NCBI GenBank assembly: GCA_029582155.1
Contig: CM055899.1
Coordinates: forward strand, 52,100,520-52,164,519
Length of the DNA stretch: 64,000 bases
Direction: 5' to 3'
Origin: Panopea generosa
Taxonomy: Eukaryota; Mollusca; Bivalvia; Adapedonta; Hiatellidae
The notes below the pieces were generated by a model. That model was given only the letters and a program-made list of their open reading frames with translations, had not been told where the DNA came from and did no database searches. Shown here in pieces: positions 34,421-47,254 of the stretch; positions within the stretch are counted from its first letter, which is position 1, and the number at the start of each line of letters is the position of its first letter. The position numbers and the translations under genes are program-made.

Positions 34421-35545
34421 ACAATATATAAGCAATTATTTTTTTCAGAGACCTAGTATGTCTCGATTCATAGAATTATTACAGTCATATAATAGAAATA
34501 CTCTTTTTAACCTTGCAAAATATATAAAATGTGCTTGATCTGTTAGATTGTCTTTGACACATAGTTGAACGTTGTCATCCTCATTTAATTTCAGCACTCG
34601 AACACTGATGTATGAATGTATATTTGTGTGCGCGAGATTTAATTCTATTTTCAAAACTAATTATTTGCGCGATTTCACAGTGATTTATTTTTTCAACTTA
34701 ATTTGTTGTTTTTGACACACACATACCGGTTTCCTTTACCTTCCAAGGTACATGTATAACCTAGCGAGGTAACAGGAAAACAACCTTGGTATTGTTTGGT
34801 GCCTCGGTGTGTATTTCTATGATCTACAAAACGGTTATATTGTTAACATTTAGCACATTTTAAGTATATTAGACATTCACATAATATGGAAAGTCAGTTA
34901 TTTACAGTATTTACATTGTTAGTATATTAATCTAGATATTTTACGTCTAAATAAAAATTAAAACTTTTATTTTCTATTACTAGTACTTGATTTCAACCGA
35001 GCACGTGAAAATAATTTATAAACAACTAAGTAGTGGTATTTGTTTGCTATATCTTGATTGCATATTATATTATTCATCGTCCCATTATGATAAGCAACTT
35101 ATGATTCCCAGGTCTAAATTTTATCATATCGCTTAGGTAGTTATACATTAAACGTATATTGTTCAAAACATTATTTATATTTATATAATGTGTACTCTAA
35201 AACTGGTAGAAGTTTTTATTGTACTATATCATTCATTTGAAATACGTCTTCAGGTTTTGACCGACTGGAACCTGTTATTGACAAATATCAATATTACCGC
35301 AGTTCATAAAAATACCTTTTAAACAAATGAGTTATCCGAATTTCTTGTTTACTATTTTAGGACTGGTTTTAGTATCTGAAGTATGCATGACCTTGTAAAA
35401 GTTATATGATAATTTACCGAAATCTTTAGAAAAATTCTTTGACCAGTATGAGATAATTCTTAAATTTATATCGAAAAATATTAGGGAAACACATGTTTCA
35501 CCATAGATTACACAAGGAGGAATAAATATGCATACATATAGAAAT
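34421..35545. other. No gene seen
   Basis: AT-rich DNA between the two tandem arrays, with no supported exon or recognisable repeat. Confidence 0.4.
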
Positions 35546-35581
35546 ATTTTTTAAACAAGAAATGTCACTGATAAGTGTCGC

Positions 35582-36904
35582 ATGTCCCCCAAATGGTCGT
35601 TGAAAAATAACAATATAATTATGTTACAATAGGTAGCGATGTATCCATGAATATAAAGATGCAATTTCATGTTTTTTACATTAAAGCGTGACCTTGACAT
35701 CTGATATAATGGTCTTGGTATTTCAATAGTTAAATGCTACTGAAACATCGTCATGACATGCTGATCACTTGTGTCAAGCTATTTTAAAATCCCTTAATGT
35801 AAGACAAAGTTACAGATCAAATTTAGATAAATTGAGCAAAGTGTTTTTGAAATCCATCCATGTATGATAAAATTAAAGGACAGACTTGAAATATCAAACA
35901 GATTCAAAGTGTTGTCATACATACTAAAAGTGTGTACTTGACCTTTGAGGTATGGGTCTAGGTCTTACTTATGACACGTCGTCATGTCATAAAACGAGCC
36001 AAGTTAAAGGCAAAGTCACAGACCAGACACACAATATCAAACAAATTAAAAGTGTGACCTTGATCTTTGAGGAAAGGTTCTGGGTCTTACATGCGACACT
36101 TAATTATGTCATGTTGATCAACTGAGCCAAGTGTTTTTAAAATTTATCCATAGATGACAGACCGGACAAGAAATGTCAAAATGACTGAAAGTGTTGTCAA
36201 ACAAAGTTAAGTTGTGATCTTGACCTTTGAAGTAGGAGTTTGGGTATTAAGTGCAACACGTCGTCATGTTATATTGATCATTTATAACAAGTATTTATAA
36301 AAATCCATCTTTGCATGACAAAGTTGCAGGCCGGACACGAAATCTCACAAAGACTCAAAGTGTTGTCAAACTCAAATTGTGACCTTGACCTTTGAGGTAC
36401 GGGTGTGTGTCTTACTCGCAACACATCGTCATGTTATGTTGATCAATTGTAGCAAATATCATTAAAATCCATCTATGCATGACAAAGTTACAGGCCGGAC
36501 AAAAAATCTCAGAGACTCAAAGTGTTGTTAAACAAACTCAAATTGTAACCTTGACCTTTGAGATACAGGTGTAGGTCTTACTCGCGACACGTCGTCATGT
36601 TATTTTGATCATTTGTTGCAAGTATTTATAAAATCCATTTATGCATGACAAAGTTACAGGTCGGACACGAAATCTCACACAAACTCGAAGTGTTATCAAG
36701 AAAACTCAAATAGTGACCTTGACCTTTGAGTTACGGGTGTGGGTCTTACTCGCGACACGTCGTCATGTTATGTTGATCATTTGTAACAAGTATCATTAAA
36801 ATCCATCTATGCCTGACAAAGTTACAGGCCGGTCACGAAATACCGGACGGAAGGACGGACGCTGCGATTACTATATGTCATCCCAAAAAAATTTTGGGGG
36901 ACAT
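35582..36904 (+). mobile_element. Non-autonomous element with ATGTCCCCCAAA termini and internal 168-bp repeats
   Basis: ATGTCCCCCAAAT at 35582 and ATTTTGGGGGACAT at 36891-36904 are inverted termini. Inside are a unique head (GGTAGCGATGTATCCATGAA) and about six repeats with GTGACCTTGACCTTTGAGGT (35690, 35935, 36055, 36213, 36380, 36546, 36714), then GGACGGAAGGACGGACGCTG. It is not coding. Array 1 at 32919-34268 seems to be an older, truncated relative. Confidence 0.65.
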
Positions 36905-37750
36905 AAAAATAGGTGTACTCTTTCTATACTGTCTACATTTCCAAAACCCAAGATTTCAACAATAGCTGTCGGAGGGACAGCGCGCTCGACTATTCGAATA
37001 TTTGCCACAAAAGTACAAATACAAGGGCAATATTTGTTCACTATATCCAAGCAAGAGTTATTGTTGTAGGGTTGATGACTGGGGAGGCTTGTGTAAAGTT
37101 TCAATCAAATACATTGAGTGGTTGGTGAGTGAGATATGGACTTGATGGTACTTGCACGCAAAACTTTAACCAGAATTTCTAAGTCAAACAAGGGCAATAA
37201 TTTGAATTATATTCATGCATGAGTTACCTCACTTAGTTATTGTAGTAGGGCTGGTGACTAGGAAGGTTTTTGTGAAGCTTCAATCAAATACATTGAGTGG
37301 TTTTTGAGATATGGACTTGGTGGTACTTGCACGCAAAACGTTAACCAGAATTTCTAGGTCAAACAAGGGAAATAGTTTGCATTACATTCATGCAAGAGTT
37401 ATCTAACTTAATTAATTGGAAATGATTGTGTAAACTTTCAATCAAATACATTGAGTGGTTGGTGAGATATTGACTTGATAGTACTAGCACGCAAATCTTC
37501 AACCAGAATTTCTAAGTCAAACAAGGGTAACAAGTTGTATTATATCCATGCAAGAGTTATCTAACTTTGTAAGTATAGTAGAATTGATGACCGGGAAGGA
37601 TTGTGTAAAGTTTCAATCGAATATATTGAGTGGTTGTTGCCTAACTTAGTTATTGTAGTAGGGTTGTTGACTTGGGAGGTTTGTGTAAAGTTTCAAGTGG
37701 TTACTGGGATAGGGACTTGCATGCAAAACTTTAACCAAGGTGTGACGCCG
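36905..37750 (+). repeat. Tandem repeat of 160-180 bp, about four copies
   Basis: TTTCAATCAAATACATTGAG or a variant recurs at 37100, 37279, 37437 and 37612, with GAGATATGGACTTGGTGGTA, CTTGCACGCAAAAC and AACCAGAATTTCTAAGTCAA between. It is a different repeat from its left neighbour. The two frames at 36809-37128 are accidental. Confidence 0.85.
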
Positions 37751-38994
37751 ACGCAAGGGTGAGTAGAATAGCTCTCTTTATTATCCGAATAGTCGAGCTA
37801 AAAACACAAAGAATAAAAGTTTAACAGTTCTATCTGAAATATATATTTGCATATCTATTGGTAAGGATACGTTTTATATTAAAAACAAACAATTTATAAA
37901 GCGCTCTCGCACCTTGTTTTGGCATTATGAGTATATGCATTATAACATAAACCACTTCTGCTAAATAAAATACCAAAATATTCATATTCTGAGACTGTTG
38001 CTAGAGTTTCCCCTTGAAAGTTAACTGGTTATCGTCTTGCATACCTTTTGCGAATATAAGATTTTAGTTTTGATGTAATTACAATTGATTTCAATATGCT
38101 TCAATAATCTCGATATATATTTCAAACGCACTTGCACTACTAACACACTATAAGCCGCATATAACATAATATACAGTCTAGAAAACGAGTACAAAATCAT
38201 TTTGCATATACTCATTCAATTTACTGCACCGCTGTGTGCTATACAATCATGAAGATCATGTGATCAGGCTCTTTTTATGTGGAATTTACTCTCTCGGCGA
38301 GGTAAGGGAGCTGACCACTCTTGCATCATACTTCAGGACGTTATAGAGAACCTGAGAACACAATCATTATGGTAATATTATTATTCCAACCTGCCTATTA
38401 TATAGACAATTCAATATTGGTTGCAGATGATTATTTAGTTCCTGGATTTGGTTCCTCAAACTGGTTCCTGTCGATACCAGAACTCCCGCCAATCAATTCC
38501 ATTATTTTACATTTTGTATCAACATGATTTTTTGCATATAATTACAAAATTACAAGTTAATGACTTAGACAAGACAGCATACCTTACTACAACTCCGTGC
38601 AAATGATAAAGGTGACCACAGAATCTACTGTGTCTGTGGCCCTTAATTGCTATTAATGCTACAAGTGGGAGCGGAATTGTCATTGGAATGGACGATTAAA
38701 GTGATTTATGTTTTCTCTAGCAGTTTTCGAGTAAGTGACAAAGAGTTATTAGCCTGGCATGAACATTTCATCTCCAACAACCAGATTTTTTATGAATTTA
38801 TTTTTGAATATTTACTGAATAAAGAATTTGAATCGATGAAATGAAAATATGAAGGAAAATCATATTAAAAAACAACAACATATTAACACATATTAGAAAA
38901 CATATCAGCGCCATAAAATGAAAAATAAATGACAAAAATAGCTAAACATCATACAGTAATAGAGGAGGGTAACAATCATTTAAGTGTAAAGAGA
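37751..38994. other. No gene supported
   Basis: AT-rich DNA. Frames at 38321-38527 and 38647-38844 lack start context, domains and splice partners. Confidence 0.35.
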
Positions 38995-39090
38995 ATGAGG
39001 GTTTCTTTTTGTCGAGTATCGAGTTTTGAGTAGGTAACGTGAGTTTCGAGTAAGAAAAGTGAGTTTCGAGTAGCAAAAGCGAGTTTCGAG
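38995..39090 (+). repeat. GAGTTTCGAGT minisatellite, cluster 1
   Basis: GTGAGTTTCGAGTAAGAAAA and variants repeat about every 20 bp (four or five copies). A second cluster of the same motif lies at 39595-39690. Confidence 0.8.
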
Positions 39091-39594
39091 TCACAGTTAT
39101 TAAGTTAACTATATTTATTTTATAAAAAAGTTAGATGGCTACAAAAATATAGTGTTGGTTCTTGGAATTATCCTAATTTTAAGAAGACTGGGCCCTGAAC
39201 AGTTGTTAAAGTTCTATGAATCCAATTTCATTTGTATCGAGTAAAGTTCTGAGATTTACATGAACTAAAAAGAGAAACCAACTGACATAATCCATTTAAG
39301 GATTTTTCTGAAACCCTGATGAGAGGTTGACCACTATTTTGGTCTAATTTGATGAATATTTGCTATTTTAAAGAGGTATATGTATGTTATACCTGTATTT
39401 CAAAGTCATTATTAAATCTATTAATTTACTCTTCGTATAAGCCAGTTATTTGGGAAGGCATTGCAGTGATATATATTTTAATGCTTTTTTAAAACATTTA
39501 CTGTATTGCTTCATTTAATATTAATTTCTCTTAATTTAGCTTAAACGTCGAATAATCAACAATCAACACAGGTTTATAGTAAAAAAGTTAATTT

Positions 39595-39690
39595 CTAGTG
39601 AAAAAGCGAGTTTCGAGTTAGAAAAGTGTGTTATGAATTTAAAAAGTGAGTTTCACGCAAATAAATGTGAGTTTCGATTAAGACTACATG
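39595..39690 (+). repeat. GAGTTTCGAGT minisatellite, cluster 2
   Basis: GCGAGTTTCGAGTTAGAAAA and related diverged copies (GTGAGTTTCACG, GTGAGTTTCGATTAAG) continue the motif of 38995-39090 some 500 bp away, in the same orientation. Confidence 0.75.
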
Positions 39691-41503
39691 ATTTTGTTTT
39701 ATAGATAAAATCAAGCTGACTATGTAAAATATATTGTACCACTTCAGATTCATTTTTAGATTTTAATTATAAACACATACCAATGATGGTATTTCTCCTA
39801 ACTAGCCGATGCGACTATATGTGTATTTATCAGTAGCATCCGACGGTATTATAATTATGGAATAAACGGCGTAATGTAACATTACACAAAACTAGTAACA
39901 TGACGAGAAAAGGATGCAACCCGAGACTCAAACCCGGGATTTATCACTGACAGGGCGAATGCTCTATGAAATAACTAGCTGGACTGACATGCATTTTTCA
40001 AACACACTGTGACATATTCACCATAAAGTTGGAATTCGCCCCCGAAATTCTAAAGAGAGCATAGCAACATGTGAATGAATATTTCTTGAAATATATGTAA
40101 ATCACACAGTCCCTCGTTAGACGCCATTGTAACATGACAGCACACAGTCCATAAGATTGTTTAATTTACAGGCAGTTTTATCTGATCAAGAGCTGAAACC
40201 AACCTAAAGAACACAAACGCAGTGGAGTCGGTTTTAATTCAGGAAATATGTTGAATTTTCAAGTACAAAGTGTTACCTTTCAAAATATGTATGGTAATAT
40301 CGTATTCATAAAAGTCATCAGTGCTCTTCTAAAACGTGTTTTTTTTTATATTAAATGTACATATATTTAGGCCATAACTGATTTTATGTTAAATAAAGCA
40401 TAAGTATAATACTATTTTATACCTATAACGATTCGATCTACTATAGAAAACGCTTACTCGAATTTTACAGCTATTTCAAGATATTGTTAGTATACGGTCA
40501 TTAAGTTTAATTAAACATTAATCAGGAGGAGTGCAAGTGTCAAATTTTGTTAAGCAATTAAGGGAATTAAGGGAGTTGTGCCTAACGACAATTCCAACAT
40601 ATTACATGTTATATATTATGTGTTAAAGTGACACAAGTGCCAATTAAATGTCGAATACCAAACGAGCAAACAAACTCTGTAACAACAGTGCCGTGTGTCA
40701 GAGTCAGTGATTAGATGGTCACTGGATAATATGTCTCAAACATTTAGAAAGTAAGAAGCTGATATCATATCTAATCACGTGCTTGCTATTTAGGAAGTAT
40801 TATTGACAAAATATATAGTAATTCCGTATGCGATTGTAGCAACGCTTAATGTTTCAAATCTGTAAGATGAATTTTAAAAACTAAAAACTAAATATTAAAA
40901 CTTTCCTCCCGAAATTAAACGTATTATGTTAAATTAGTTTTACAAGATGGCAAATTTGAAATATTAAACTCTAAATGTTAAAACTAAAAAACAATATAGT
41001 ATTTAACTAAGAGTGCACCCATATGAAAATACGGGTCATATTATCCTGTTAAAAAAGGTTTATGGGTGATCTCTATAGCGACAAAATCAACTACATGGAT
41101 ATAGTTTTATGTAAATGTACCATTGTCTGATCTTGTTAAGTATGTTTCGAAATCGGACTTATCAAATGGATATAGATTTTACCTAGAAGTTTTGGACGAC
41201 TTTTGTGTTAAATATAATAATATAAATTTTGTCATAGTTTTATTATCTATATATACTTGTGTGTATGTTCATTTATATATATATATTTATACAGTCGAAA
41301 AAAGCCTGAAACTCTAATCTGCATATCATATGTTTGTATACTATAATATATTAAGTCCTTTATAATATCGTATATAATAAAGTTGTATGATGTTTATTTG
41401 AATTTGTCGCCCTATTTGTCTGTATTGCTGCTGTTTGATTATTTTTGTATGCTTTATTAAAACCATATTAATTCAGTGTTATTTCGTTTTTAAGACGCAC
41501 AGG

Positions 41504-41505
<2 letters not shown>
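39691..41505. other. No gene seen; one tRNA-like fragment at 39915-39992 (minus)
   Basis: The minus strand at 39915-39992 reads CAGTCCAGCTAGTTATTTCA ... CCCGGGTTTGAGTCTCGGG, which has A- and B-box-like parts and suits a decayed tRNA-derived repeat. The rest is AT-rich without supported exons. Confidence 0.45.

Positions 41506-41555
<50 letters not shown>
41506..41555 (+). repeat. (GA)n microsatellite
   Basis: An uninterrupted GA tract of about 50 bp; a short frame with an Arg-Glu run through it is an artefact. Confidence 0.95.
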
Positions 41556-41560
<5 letters not shown>

Positions 41561-41983
41561 GTGGGTAAAGTATATATTAAACACTTGGACATCACCACTA
41601 TTATCGATTTAAAATAACAAGGAAAAGGAATGTGTTTATCAAATCGTGGGTGTGGCTTATCTCAAGCAGTCCGACACGACGGTGTAGTATTTACAACCGT
41701 TTTTTTATTATGATCTGCCGACTACCAGCACTGAAAACCTTTCCTATTGCAAGTAAATTGTACAGTCTCTGAATGGCCATCTTATCTGCATGCACAATTA
41801 AGTTAATTGCAAACCGAAAACATCCAATACAAAGCTTCATGCAAAATAAGCATATAACACGACTCTAGTCATGGTCAGAGAGATAAATTTAGTGTAAATG
41901 GTACTTGGAATAAACGTGATAGATTAATGCATTTTTTTTTAAAGAGAGAATAATGAAAATGGCGATGATTAAATAATATAACC

Positions 41984-42160
41984 AGGCCCGGTAATCCCAG
42001 TCTGTACCACGTCTCACTATCAAACCAGGAGTCAAATCCCGGTTCGACCAGTCTTTGTGATGATTAATATATAACATTGCGTCTCATTATCATTCGTCTC
42101 TCACCGCTGATTCAAGTGAGAAAGTTATAAGTCACTTGCAGAGATGAATGTGCTCGAGCA
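41984..42160 (+). repeat. SINE A, 5' two-thirds, diverged
   Basis: AGGCCCGGTAATCCCAGTCT (degraded head) and CTCACTATCAAACCAGGAGT are followed by the body section TCTCATTATCATTCGTCTCT and CACTTGCAGAGATGAATG. Confidence 0.75.
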
Positions 42161-42428
42161 CTGATTACAATTTGGTAGTCATGTTGAAATTTAGAGTGAT
42201 TGTCATGTACAGTAGTTTTGAGACTAAAACGTACACTTATTCGGAAGACTGAATGCATGAATTGACTATTGTATGTAATTAAAAAGAGAGATAAATATTT
42301 GTATTCCATCTTCAAAATTGTTTGACAATGCAAGTTGTAAACATGAGGCCCAAGAGGGCCTGAGGACGCTCTACTGACTAATAGTGGCCAAAGCACTTTT
42401 TGAAATTCTTCTATGCAATAGAAACATC

Positions 42429-44712
42429 GGCCATCTTGAAAAATATTTTTTTTGTATAGTCTCCTATGCAATAGAAACACCCATGTGAAGTTTCAGTTTA
42501 ACTGGCCTAGTGGTTTCAGAACAGATGAAAGAAAAAGAGAATTTTCTGTTTTCCCATAGTATCCCTATGTAAAATTCTAAGTCCCCTTACAGGGCCCCTA
42601 TAAATTTTAGCACCTAAATTCTTATCTGCAATCAAACCCCTATACATAGGGATAATTTATGCAAAATATGAACAAATGTGACATACCGGTTTTTAAGAAA
42701 ACAAATTTAGTAATTCCCAATTTGTACCGTTTTGGGGCCCCTCCTGATCCCTTAAGACAGTGGAACCCAGTCATTTTTACAAATCTTAACCTCCTTCACC
42801 TAACAATGCTTCTGTGAAGATATAGGCAAAATCATTTCCATTTTAAAAAAATAAATAAATAAATAATAAAATGACATGTGTCCCCTAATTGAACCCTTGG
42901 GGCGGGGTCATATTTAACCCTAGGGATACCATTTGAACAAATCTAACAAAACTATAGTTGGTCATCATTACTACATAAACATTTTGAAAATCTGTTGGGC
43001 CGTTCATGAGAATAAGATTTTTTAAGTTTTGGATTATTTTTAGTAACGGTGGCCATCTTGAATATCAGATCGAAAAAATAAAATCTTCTGTATAGTTTCC
43101 TATGAAATAGAAACACCCATGTGAAGTTTCAATTTAACTGGCCTAGTGGTTTCGGAACAGATGAAAGAAAAAGAGAATTTTCTGTTTTCCCATAGTATCC
43201 CTATGTAAAATTCTAAGTCCCCTTACAGGGCCCCTATAAATTTTAGCACCTAAATTCTTATCTGCAATCAAACCCCTACACATAGGGATAATTTATGCAA
43301 AATATGAACAAATGTGACATACCGGTTTTAAAGAAAACAAATTTAGTAATTCCCAATTTGTACCGTTTTGGGGCCCCTCCTGATCCCTTAAGACAGTGGA
43401 ACCCAGTCATTTTTACAAATCTTAACCTCCTTCACCTAACAATGCTTCTTTGAAGGAATAGGCAAAATCATTTCCATTTTAAAAAAATAAATAAATAAAT
43501 AATAAAATGACATGTGTCCCCTAATTGAACCCTTGGGGCGGGGTCATATTTAACCCTAGGGATACCATTTGAACAAATCTAACAAAACTATAGTTGGTTA
43601 TCATTACTACATAAACATTTTGAAAATCTGTTGGGCCGTTCATGAGAAGAAGATTTTTTAAGTTTTGGATTATTTTTAGTAACGGCGGCCATCTTGAATA
43701 TCAGATCGAAAAAATAAAATCTTCTGTATAGTCTCCTATGAAATAGAAACACCCATGTGAAGTTTCAACTTAACTGGCCTAGTGGTTTCGGAACAGTTGA
43801 AAGAAAAAGAGAATTTTCTGTTTTCCCATAGTATCCCTATGTAAAATTCTAAGTCCCCTTACAGGGCCCCTATAAATTTTAGCCCCTATATTCTTATCTG
43901 CAATCAAACCTCTACACATAGGGATAATTTATGCAAAATATGAACAAATCTGACATACCGGTTCTTAAGAAAACAAATTTAGTAATTCCCAATTTGTACC
44001 GTTTTGGGCCCCCTCCTGATCCCTTAAGACAGTGGAACCAAGTCATTTTTACAAATCTTAACTTCCTTCACCAAACAATGCTTCTGTGAAGATATAGGCA
44101 AAATCATTTCCATTTAAAAAAAAAATATATATATTATAATGACATGTGTCCCCTAATTGAACCCTCGGGACGGGGTCATATTTAACCATAGGGACATTAT
44201 TTGAACAAATCTAACAAAACTATAGTTGGTCATCATTACTACATAAACATTTTGAAAATCTGTTGGGCCGTTCATGAGAAGAAGATTTTTTAAGTTTTGG
44301 ACTATTTTTAGTAATGGCGGCCATCTTGAATTTCAAATAAAAAAAATCTTCTGTATAGTTTCCTATGAAATAGAAACACCCATGTGAAGTTTCAATTTAA
44401 CTGGCCTAGTGGTTTCGGAACAGATGAAAGAAAAAGAGAATTTTCTGTTTTCCCATAGTATCCCTATGTAAAATTCTAAGTCCCCTTACAGGGCCCCTAT
44501 AAATTTTAGCACCTAAATTCTTATCTGCAATCAAACCCCTACACATAGGGATAATTTATGCAAAATATGAACAAATGTGACATACCGGTTTTAAAGAAAA
44601 CAAATTTAGTAATTCCCAATTTGTACCGTTTTGGGGCCCCTCCTGATCCCTTAAGACAGTGGAACCCAGTCATTTTTACAAATCTTAACCTCCTTCACCT
44701 AACAATGCTTCT
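42429..44712 (+). repeat. 636-bp tandem repeat, about 3.6 copies
   Basis: TCTGTTTTCCCATAGTATCC occurs at 42545, 43181, 43817 and 44443, giving periods of 636, 636 and 626 bp. Copies are nearly identical by eye. Each includes GGCCATCTTGAAT, TTACAGGGCCCCTATAAATT and TTGGGGCCCCTCCTGATCCC. No open frame of note. The first unit is truncated at its left side and the last stops after CACCTAACAATGCTTCT. Confidence 0.95.
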
Positions 44713-47254
44713 TGTGTTTGTGTGAATATTGAGAGTCATTGCTATATTTGAAATCAAATAGATGTTGTTAAACAGAATTCAAATACATATTAACATATGT
44801 TGTAAAACAGAATCACTTATCAATAAACATTACTACGTAATTTTAATAGCTGGGGAATTACTCGCTTATGTGAGAAATTGTGAAAGGTTTGAGGTAAAGC
44901 GACTTAAAGTAATAATAGTCTAGTTACTAAGTGTAATTCTTAATTTCTTAATAACATAATGATCATAATTGTTCGGTGAACAATATATTTTTAAACATAA
45001 TTTCTTAAGTTAAAATTATTACATCGAGACAGTTTTAACTCAATATTTTAACCAGAAGTTTGAGAAAGAGTAATTTAATTTAAACAGAATATTTGAAATA
45101 AAACCTTTTGCTTAGCTTCAATAATATATATATCCCGAAGAGTGTGTATATCTGAACTGCGAGACCATTCTATATATATACACCTCTTCAGGATATAATT
45201 ACAGGAAACTGTTTAATTTTTTATCATTGCAATTATTTGATTTTGGTTTGATTGTCCTTAAGGCACAAATTAAATTAATAAACGTTTGATGTGCTTTCCT
45301 ATAACATATGATATAAAAAGTAAAGATTAATATTTACATTTCAACAAGTATGGCTAACATGTTTCTTAGTATTGCAATAATAAATGTTGAAATAATAAAT
45401 ATCATGTGTACACGAATCGCTCTCGTATCTGTTTTCTGTGTATAACCAATACCGAGTGGTGTGTTTGAGAGACCATGTGGCCCAAATCTGGAATCGAACC
45501 CAGCAGCCTATGTTTTGAGCAGTCAGCACTCGATTCATTGCACTACCGACCTATATACGATTATATTATTTCAAAATATTTCAATGGATTGTCGATATCT
45601 TCGCAAATCCATCTTCTTATACATCTTTAATCGTTTTCAAAATTATATTTTCTTCAATATTGAGAAACAAATTGTGTTCAGGTGTTCAGATACTTGGATT
45701 AAATGTGGAACTCCTATCTGGTTGATCATATGGACGGTTAAGTGTGTGGTTGGAGAAAGCAATCTCCATCATTACTATTGGAATGTACTAAAACTGGCAA
45801 GTTAATGACCTCTGATCGTGATAAAAGATAGATACTCGATTTATGGCCTAGTTAGCCCGTAAAATTTGCAGATACATGTACTTGTTTTAGTGTTGTTTAA
45901 TTTTAAGATAAAACTTACGTCAAATGTCTAATTTAGTACTTTTAACAAATATGAGGCCATTTAGATATTATTTTTATATAAGTATATATAATTTGCATTA
46001 TAGTACTTATGTTAACTTTTGAAAAAACTACACTGAGATCATAGTCTTTATCTGACATATTGTTGTTTTAGAAAAAAACAATGGCTATACTCCTACCACT
46101 TTTTTTAAATTTTCTAAACAAACTCGCACGAACGCCCCCTCTTTTTTTTCTTGGTAAGAAAAGGATCTTATGTATAGGAGACAGTTTGCTATGGAAAAAG
46201 ACGATCGTTATTTAACCCCGGTGCGAAATTGAATCTGACTTACTGAGCAGTGTTGGATCAAACAAAATACGAAAAAGCAGAAAGTCTTACGTCAATTTTT
46301 CAATTGAATCAGTGCTAACAATAACCTGGGGAATACTTAACCGAATAAAGTGCTCACCACAGATATCCATATAGCCGATTATTTCTGAACATTGTAAACA
46401 CCCATTATTACGGTGTTTGATTTAACATAATATGGAACTAATGCAGAAACCCCCAATTACTTTTTAAATTGATGTGAACATTTAAATCACATATACATAA
46501 AAATAGTGGTTATTCTCATTGTACGTTTGTATCATTATATCGCAACATAACTACATATTGTTAATATGATACTTTTATTTGCAAATGAATACATGTTGAA
46601 TTATTGATGGTTTACCACCAAACCTGGTCGTAATGACAACTTTTCTATTAAGACACAAACACCTGGTCCTAGTGGGTGTCGTTATAGTTAGGTTCTACTG
46701 TATCGGTTTAAGAAAAGAAACTTCAATTTAATATATATAAAATTCATGAACATGTTAATATGAAAACGTGCTTGCCAGCATCCATAAAAAATACTAAATG
46801 TGCCATAAACAGTTTCGCCATATACATTGGAATGACATAAGCCAGATGGTCACTGTGACTAGTTGATTTCAAACCGCAATAATAATTGTAAAAAGCGGAC
46901 GTTTTTGTAAAAATAAAATCCCTTTTATTACTATTTTGAGGAAATAACTTTTTGTAGATAAAAACGTCGTAGTTCAATATTGTTGCAAGACACAGCTACT
47001 ATTCGAAATTAGGCCCCTCATATTTCTCTTTACAGAAAAACCTTTACATTTACATGCAGGTTATGCGCAGCCAAGATGCGGTCACGTGTGAACACACACA
47101 CGTTTACGAACTCTATCGATAGAGGTCAATTCGCGATCGTTTGCATAGCTTGAACAACGATGCATTTGTTCCTGTTAATCTTCTGTAAAGTTTGTGTTAT
47201 ATTAACTGAATATTAAATAGAAGATACATTTTAAATACATTGTGACTTATAAAA
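44713..47254. other. Gene-free; contains a hairpin, a tRNA-like scrap and a transposon end
   Basis: A small inverted repeat (TATATCCCGAAGAG / CTCTTCAGGATATA) lies at 45126-45196. The minus strand at 45482-45545 has tRNA-like boxes (GCTGGGTTCGATTCCAGATT). At 46611-46702 the end TAGGTTCTACTGTA preceded by GGTGTCGTTATAGT resembles a pogo/Tc1-type terminus without its partner. A CACGTG E-box is at 47084-47089, 165 bp before the next gene. Confidence 0.45.

Noticed and set aside
36809-37128. Overlapping frames on both strands near 37 kb
   Set aside because: They span the end of one repeat element and the start of another; opposite strands are equally open.
46611-46702. Complete pogo-like element
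   Set aside because: Only one end (TAGGTTCTACTGTA) could be identified; no partner terminus or TA pair was found.
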